In this document: piece after piece, positions 13,299-15,039 of the stretch | Layout of the letters: every line of letters starts with the position of its first letter | Position numbering within the stretch: position 1 is the stretch's first letter | Assembly: GCA_022600395.1 (NCBI GenBank) | Contig: JAHZKM010000089.1 | Coordinates: forward strand, 1-15,039 | Direction: 5' to 3' | DNA from: Pseudomonadota bacterium | Lineage (GTDB): Bacteria > Pseudomonadota > Gammaproteobacteria > PS1 > Pseudothioglobaceae | DNA: 15,039 nt | Position numbers and translations under genes: made by a program | Notes under the pieces: generated by a model | Told to the model about the DNA's origin: nothing | The model's database searches: none | What the model saw: only the letters and a program-made list of their open reading frames with translations

Positions 13299-13949
13299 CT
13301 ATTTTACAATCTTTTCATACTTATTGTACAAGCTCAACACCAACTGTCTGCGCTTTGCTAGTCTTTGTGGATGTCTAACTGGATGATAAAAACTTGGACC
13401 CTTAACCAGAGCAACTAAAGTAGCAACCTCTTCTAAGCTTAACAACTCAATTGTTTGATTGAAATAAAATTGCGCTGCTTGGCCAAATCCACGCACTGGA
13501 CGAGCACCCTTTTGCCCCAAATAAACACTATTCATATAACGATTGAGAATGAATTGTTTATCAAAAGACATTTCTAGCAATAACGCCATCAAAACTTCTT
13601 TAAGCTTACGAGTCACTGTTCGCTCGCGAGTTAGTAGCGAATTTTTAATCAATTGCTGTGTGAGCGTACTTGCTCCTCTCAAAGGCTTATCGTGTAATAC
13701 ATAATCTCTGATAACACGAACGATCTCTTTAAAATCCACACCAGAATGCTCAAAAAACGACTGATCTTCTGTTATCAACAGCATATTTATTGCCACGCTA
13801 GATTGCTGATCATAGGTGATGAAATTAGCGCTTTCTGGCTTTGAAAACTCACGCTTCACAATATTATTAAGATAATTCACATACACAGCAAACACAACAA
13901 AAACAAGTGCTATAGAGTATCTAAGCCATTTTAAAAAATTTCGATTCAT
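13299..13949 (-). CDS. Stand-alone GT51 peptidoglycan glycosyltransferase with PBP1b-type motifs
   Basis: Polymerises lipid II into glycan strands at the outer face of the inner membrane. It has 216 residues: one N-terminal anchor (about 9-27), then a complete GT51 domain. Motif 1 is EDQSFFEHSGVD with catalytic E61; motif 2 RGASTLTQQLIKN (91-103); motif 3 RKLKEVLMALLLE with second glutamate E118; motif 4 ILNRYMNSVYLGQ (134-146). The section from motif 4 on (YLGQKGARPVRGFGQAAQFYF, then ALVKGPSFYHPVRHP) resembles E. coli PBP1b more than MtgA, which has AEFGDGVFGVEAA and LPNPLRF. No transpeptidase domain follows: the stop is 4 nt before tsaB. Most databases would call it mtgA by length. The first gene of the tsaB-ccm string; its promoter is not clear. 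Confidence 0.88.
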   Translation of the reverse strand: MNRNFLKWLRYSIALVFVVFAVYVNYLNNIVKREFSKPESANFITYDQQSSVAINMLLITEDQSFFEHSGVDFKEIVRVIRDYVLHDKPLRGASTLTQQLIKNSLLTRERTVTRKLKEVLMALLLEMSFDKQFILNRYMNSVYLGQKGARPVRGFGQAAQFYFNQTIELLSLEEVATLVALVKGPSFYHPVRHPQRLAKRRQLVLSLYNKYEKIVK

Positions 13950-14368
13950 CGCCTATTATTTGAATTTATTGTAAAAATACATGTTGCACAGTTTAACAAC
14001 TAAGCAGCATTTAATCTACACAAGCTTATAAGCAAAATTACTCTCTAAAAAATTAGCAAATATTGAAAATAAGGAAACTTGTAGGCAAAACATTCATTTT
14101 TTAACAATATTTTTCTTATCAATATTCCTTTATTGATTGAAAAATACCTAAAAACAAGCATTTTAAGGATTTTAGCGCGATAAAATCTCAAGCTAACGTA
14201 TATTTATTAACCAAACAAAGATATTTCTTGACTTTGAGCGAGCGCCTTTAAAAAATTTCACAAATTTTGCAAATGGATAGATTTTAAAAAAATAAACCAC
14301 GCCGAATCAAAATGTGGGCTTTAATCAATATATGATAGTAATTTAAACGTTCAAAACCCATCAATTAG
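13950..14368. other. AT-rich non-coding region between the GT51 gene and rpsF
   Basis: About 420 nt between divergent genes with no credible coding frame and no tRNA-like fold. It contains three small perfect inverted repeats: GCTTATAAGC (14024-14033, a palindrome), ATCAATA/TATTGAT (14118-14124 and 14131-14137) and GATTTTA/TAAAATC (14168-14174 and 14181-14187, loop GCGCGA). Promoters for both flanking genes must lie here or just beyond; a possible -10 TACAAT for the GT51 gene is at 13973-13968 on the minus strand, without a good -35. Confidence 0.5.
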
Positions 14369-14374
14369 TATAAA
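14369..14374 (+). promoter_or_regulatory. Possible -10 element of the rpsF-rpsR operon
   Basis: TATAAA (one mismatch from TATAAT) would place the start near 14381, just before the leader hairpin. No convincing -35 is found 16-18 nt upstream, so the assignment is weak. Confidence 0.35.
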
Positions 14375-14388
14375 ATACCCACTCCCTT

Positions 14389-14412
14389 GCTTGAGAACAT
14401 GGTGTTCCAAGC
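14389..14412 (+). promoter_or_regulatory. rpsF leader hairpin, candidate S6:S18 autoregulatory element
   Basis: GCTTG (14389-14393) and GAACA (14395-14399), separated by one bulged A, pair perfectly with TGTTC (14403-14407) and CAAGC (14408-14412) around the loop TGG. It lies 31 nt before the rpsF ATG, ahead of AAGGAG. S6:S18 mRNA-leader binding is known in other bacteria; I do not see that motif's characteristic CCG here, so function is inferred from position and stability only. No U run follows, so it is not a terminator. Confidence 0.45.
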
Positions 14413-14443
14413 TATTTATTAATAACCATAAGGAGAAAGACTC

Positions 14444-14791
14444 ATGAGACATTATGAGATTACACTTATTGTGCACCCTGACCAATCGGCTCAAGTAAGC
14501 ACAATGATGGATAACTACAAAGAGATCATCGCCACTGGTGGCGGACAAATTCATAGAGAAGAAGATTGGGGTCGTAAGCACCTAGCTTACCCAATTAACA
14601 AAATCTATAAAGCCCACTACTTATCAATGAACATTGAGTGTGATCAAGATACGCTTGATAAACTTAACTATAACTTCCGTTTTAACGATGCGGTGCTTAG
14701 AAACTTAATTATTTCTGAAAATAGCGCAATTACTGAGCCTTCAATTATGATGAGCACTAAAGACGAAGACAAGAAACCCGTTAGAAAATAG
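14444..14791 (+). CDS. rpsF: Small ribosomal subunit protein bS6
   Basis: Platform protein of the 30S subunit; binds 16S rRNA as a heterodimer with S18. It has 115 residues. The N-terminus [25 protein letters not shown] and the segments [21 protein letters not shown] and [11 protein letters not shown], then [16 protein letters not shown], follow E. coli S6 closely. The tail after about residue 95 is short and charged, ending [11 protein letters not shown]. coli S6 also has a charged tail, to which RimK adds glutamates, but no poly-Glu end is visible here. A strong Shine-Dalgarno AAGGAG (14430-14435) sits 8 nt before the ATG. rpsR follows after 9 nt. Confidence 0.98.
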   Translation: MRHYEITLIVHPDQSAQVSTMMDNYKEIIATGGGQIHREEDWGRKHLAYPINKIYKAHYLSMNIECDQDTLDKLNYNFRFNDAVLRNLIISENSAITEPSIMMSTKDEDKKPVRK

Positions 14792-14800
14792 GAGAATATT

Positions 14801-15039
14801 ATGGCTAAGCAACAAAAGAGAAAGCGTAGACCTCAAATCAAAGTGAACACTTTTTGTCGTTTTACAGCGGCAGGTGTTGAAAAAATTGACTATAAAGATG
14901 TTGATACATTATTAAAGAATATTGATGAAAGTGGAAAAATCACACCATCAAGAATGACAGGCACTAGCGCTAAAGTTCAGCGTCAGTTAACAACTGCCAT
15001 TAAGAGAGCTAGATTTTTAGCCCTAATTCCTTACACTGA
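14801..15039 (+). CDS. rpsR: Small ribosomal subunit protein bS18 (3' end cut by window)
   Basis: Partner of S6 on the 30S platform. The visible 79 residues begin [15 protein letters not shown] and continue with [21 protein letters not shown] and the closing block [20 protein letters not shown] plus [14 protein letters not shown], matching E. coli S18 up to PYTD. The TGA that ends the window is out of frame: the last complete codon is ACT (Thr) and the next begins GA, consistent with the conserved Asp, so the gene continues past the edge. GGAG at 14791-14794 overlaps the rpsF stop and serves as its ribosome-binding site. rplI would be the expected next gene. Confidence 0.97.
   Translation, partial: MAKQQKRKRRPQIKVNTFCRFTAAGVEKIDYKDVDTLLKNIDESGKITPSRMTGTSAKVQRQLTTAIKRARFLALIPYT

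Noticed and set aside
14118..14137. FNR-like site in the rpsF upstream region (ATCAATA...TATTGAT)
   Set aside because: The half-sites are in the wrong order (ATCAA first, TTGAT second) and the spacing does not fit the TTGAT-N4-ATCAA consensus.
12638..14178. Shared 18-nt word TTTTAAGGATTTT(A/T)GCGC at 12638-12655 and 14161-14178
   Set aside because: Only two copies, one inside the tsaB end, with one mismatch; in an AT-rich sequence this is most likely chance and there is no repeat structure around either copy.
14351..14581. 76-codon open frame on the minus strand over the rpsF start
   Set aside because: It overlaps the secure rpsF gene and its leader, has no family resemblance and no ribosome-binding site; it is a shadow frame.
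15037..15039. TGA at the last three bases read as the rpsR stop
   Set aside because: It is out of frame with the rpsR ATG at 14801; the last in-frame codon is ACT and the next begins GA, matching the conserved PYTD of S18, so the gene is cut by the window instead.

Overview
The window looks like the core chromosome of an AT-rich gammaproteobacterium. FabI, CcmC, ThrS and the S6/S18 pair align with their E. coli counterparts from memory, in places residue for residue. A periplasmic dihaem cytochrome c fused to DUF302, cytochrome c maturation genes and the low GC content would fit the SUP05 / Ca. Thioglobus / thiotrophic-symbiont group of sulfur oxidisers. That placement is inference: no diagnostic sulfur-oxidation gene is present. 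I see no insertion sequence, prophage, CRISPR array or rRNA.

Layout. Positions 1-5588 (minus strand) form a compact gene string: BT1-like MFS transporter, lspA, thiO, a DUF1566-type exported protein, recJ and thrS (cut by the window edge). Neighbouring genes overlap by 4-26 nt, except for a short gap before thrS. A divergent promoter region separates this string from fabI on the plus strand. fabI ends at a strong terminator that serves both directions, because it also lies just after the minus-strand pair of cytochrome c-DUF302 fusion and DUF302 protein. That pair has a near-consensus FNR/ANR box placed exactly 41.5 nt upstream of the start implied by a good -10 element. Next, all on the minus strand and in reverse coordinate order, come ppiD, tRNA-Asp, tRNA-Val and hupB, a familiar gammaproteobacterial neighbourhood but without lon in front of hupB. 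Upstream of them is an operon-like string: a stand-alone GT51 peptidoglycan glycosyltransferase, tsaB, ccmC, ccmD, ccmE and ccmG. About 490 nt of AT-rich non-coding DNA then precedes rpsF-rpsR on the plus strand; rpsR runs off the window end.

How the genes connect. CcmC, CcmD, CcmE and CcmG are parts of the system I machinery that attaches haem to periplasmic cytochromes such as the dihaem protein encoded here; ccmA, ccmB, ccmF and ccmH must lie elsewhere if the system is complete. PpiD, LspA and the GT51 enzyme all act at the envelope. ThrS, TsaB, the two tRNAs, S6 and S18 serve translation.

Most notable signals: (1) the apparently oxygen-regulated cytochrome c-DUF302 / DUF302 module; (2) a terminator after hupB whose 5' arm overlaps the tRNA promoter -10, so hupB read-through transcripts could form the hairpin but transcripts started at the tRNA promoter could not; (3) a GT51 enzyme with PBP1b-type motifs but no transpeptidase domain. 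Nothing here is clearly a wholly new system; the DUF302 module is the best candidate for uncharacterised biology.
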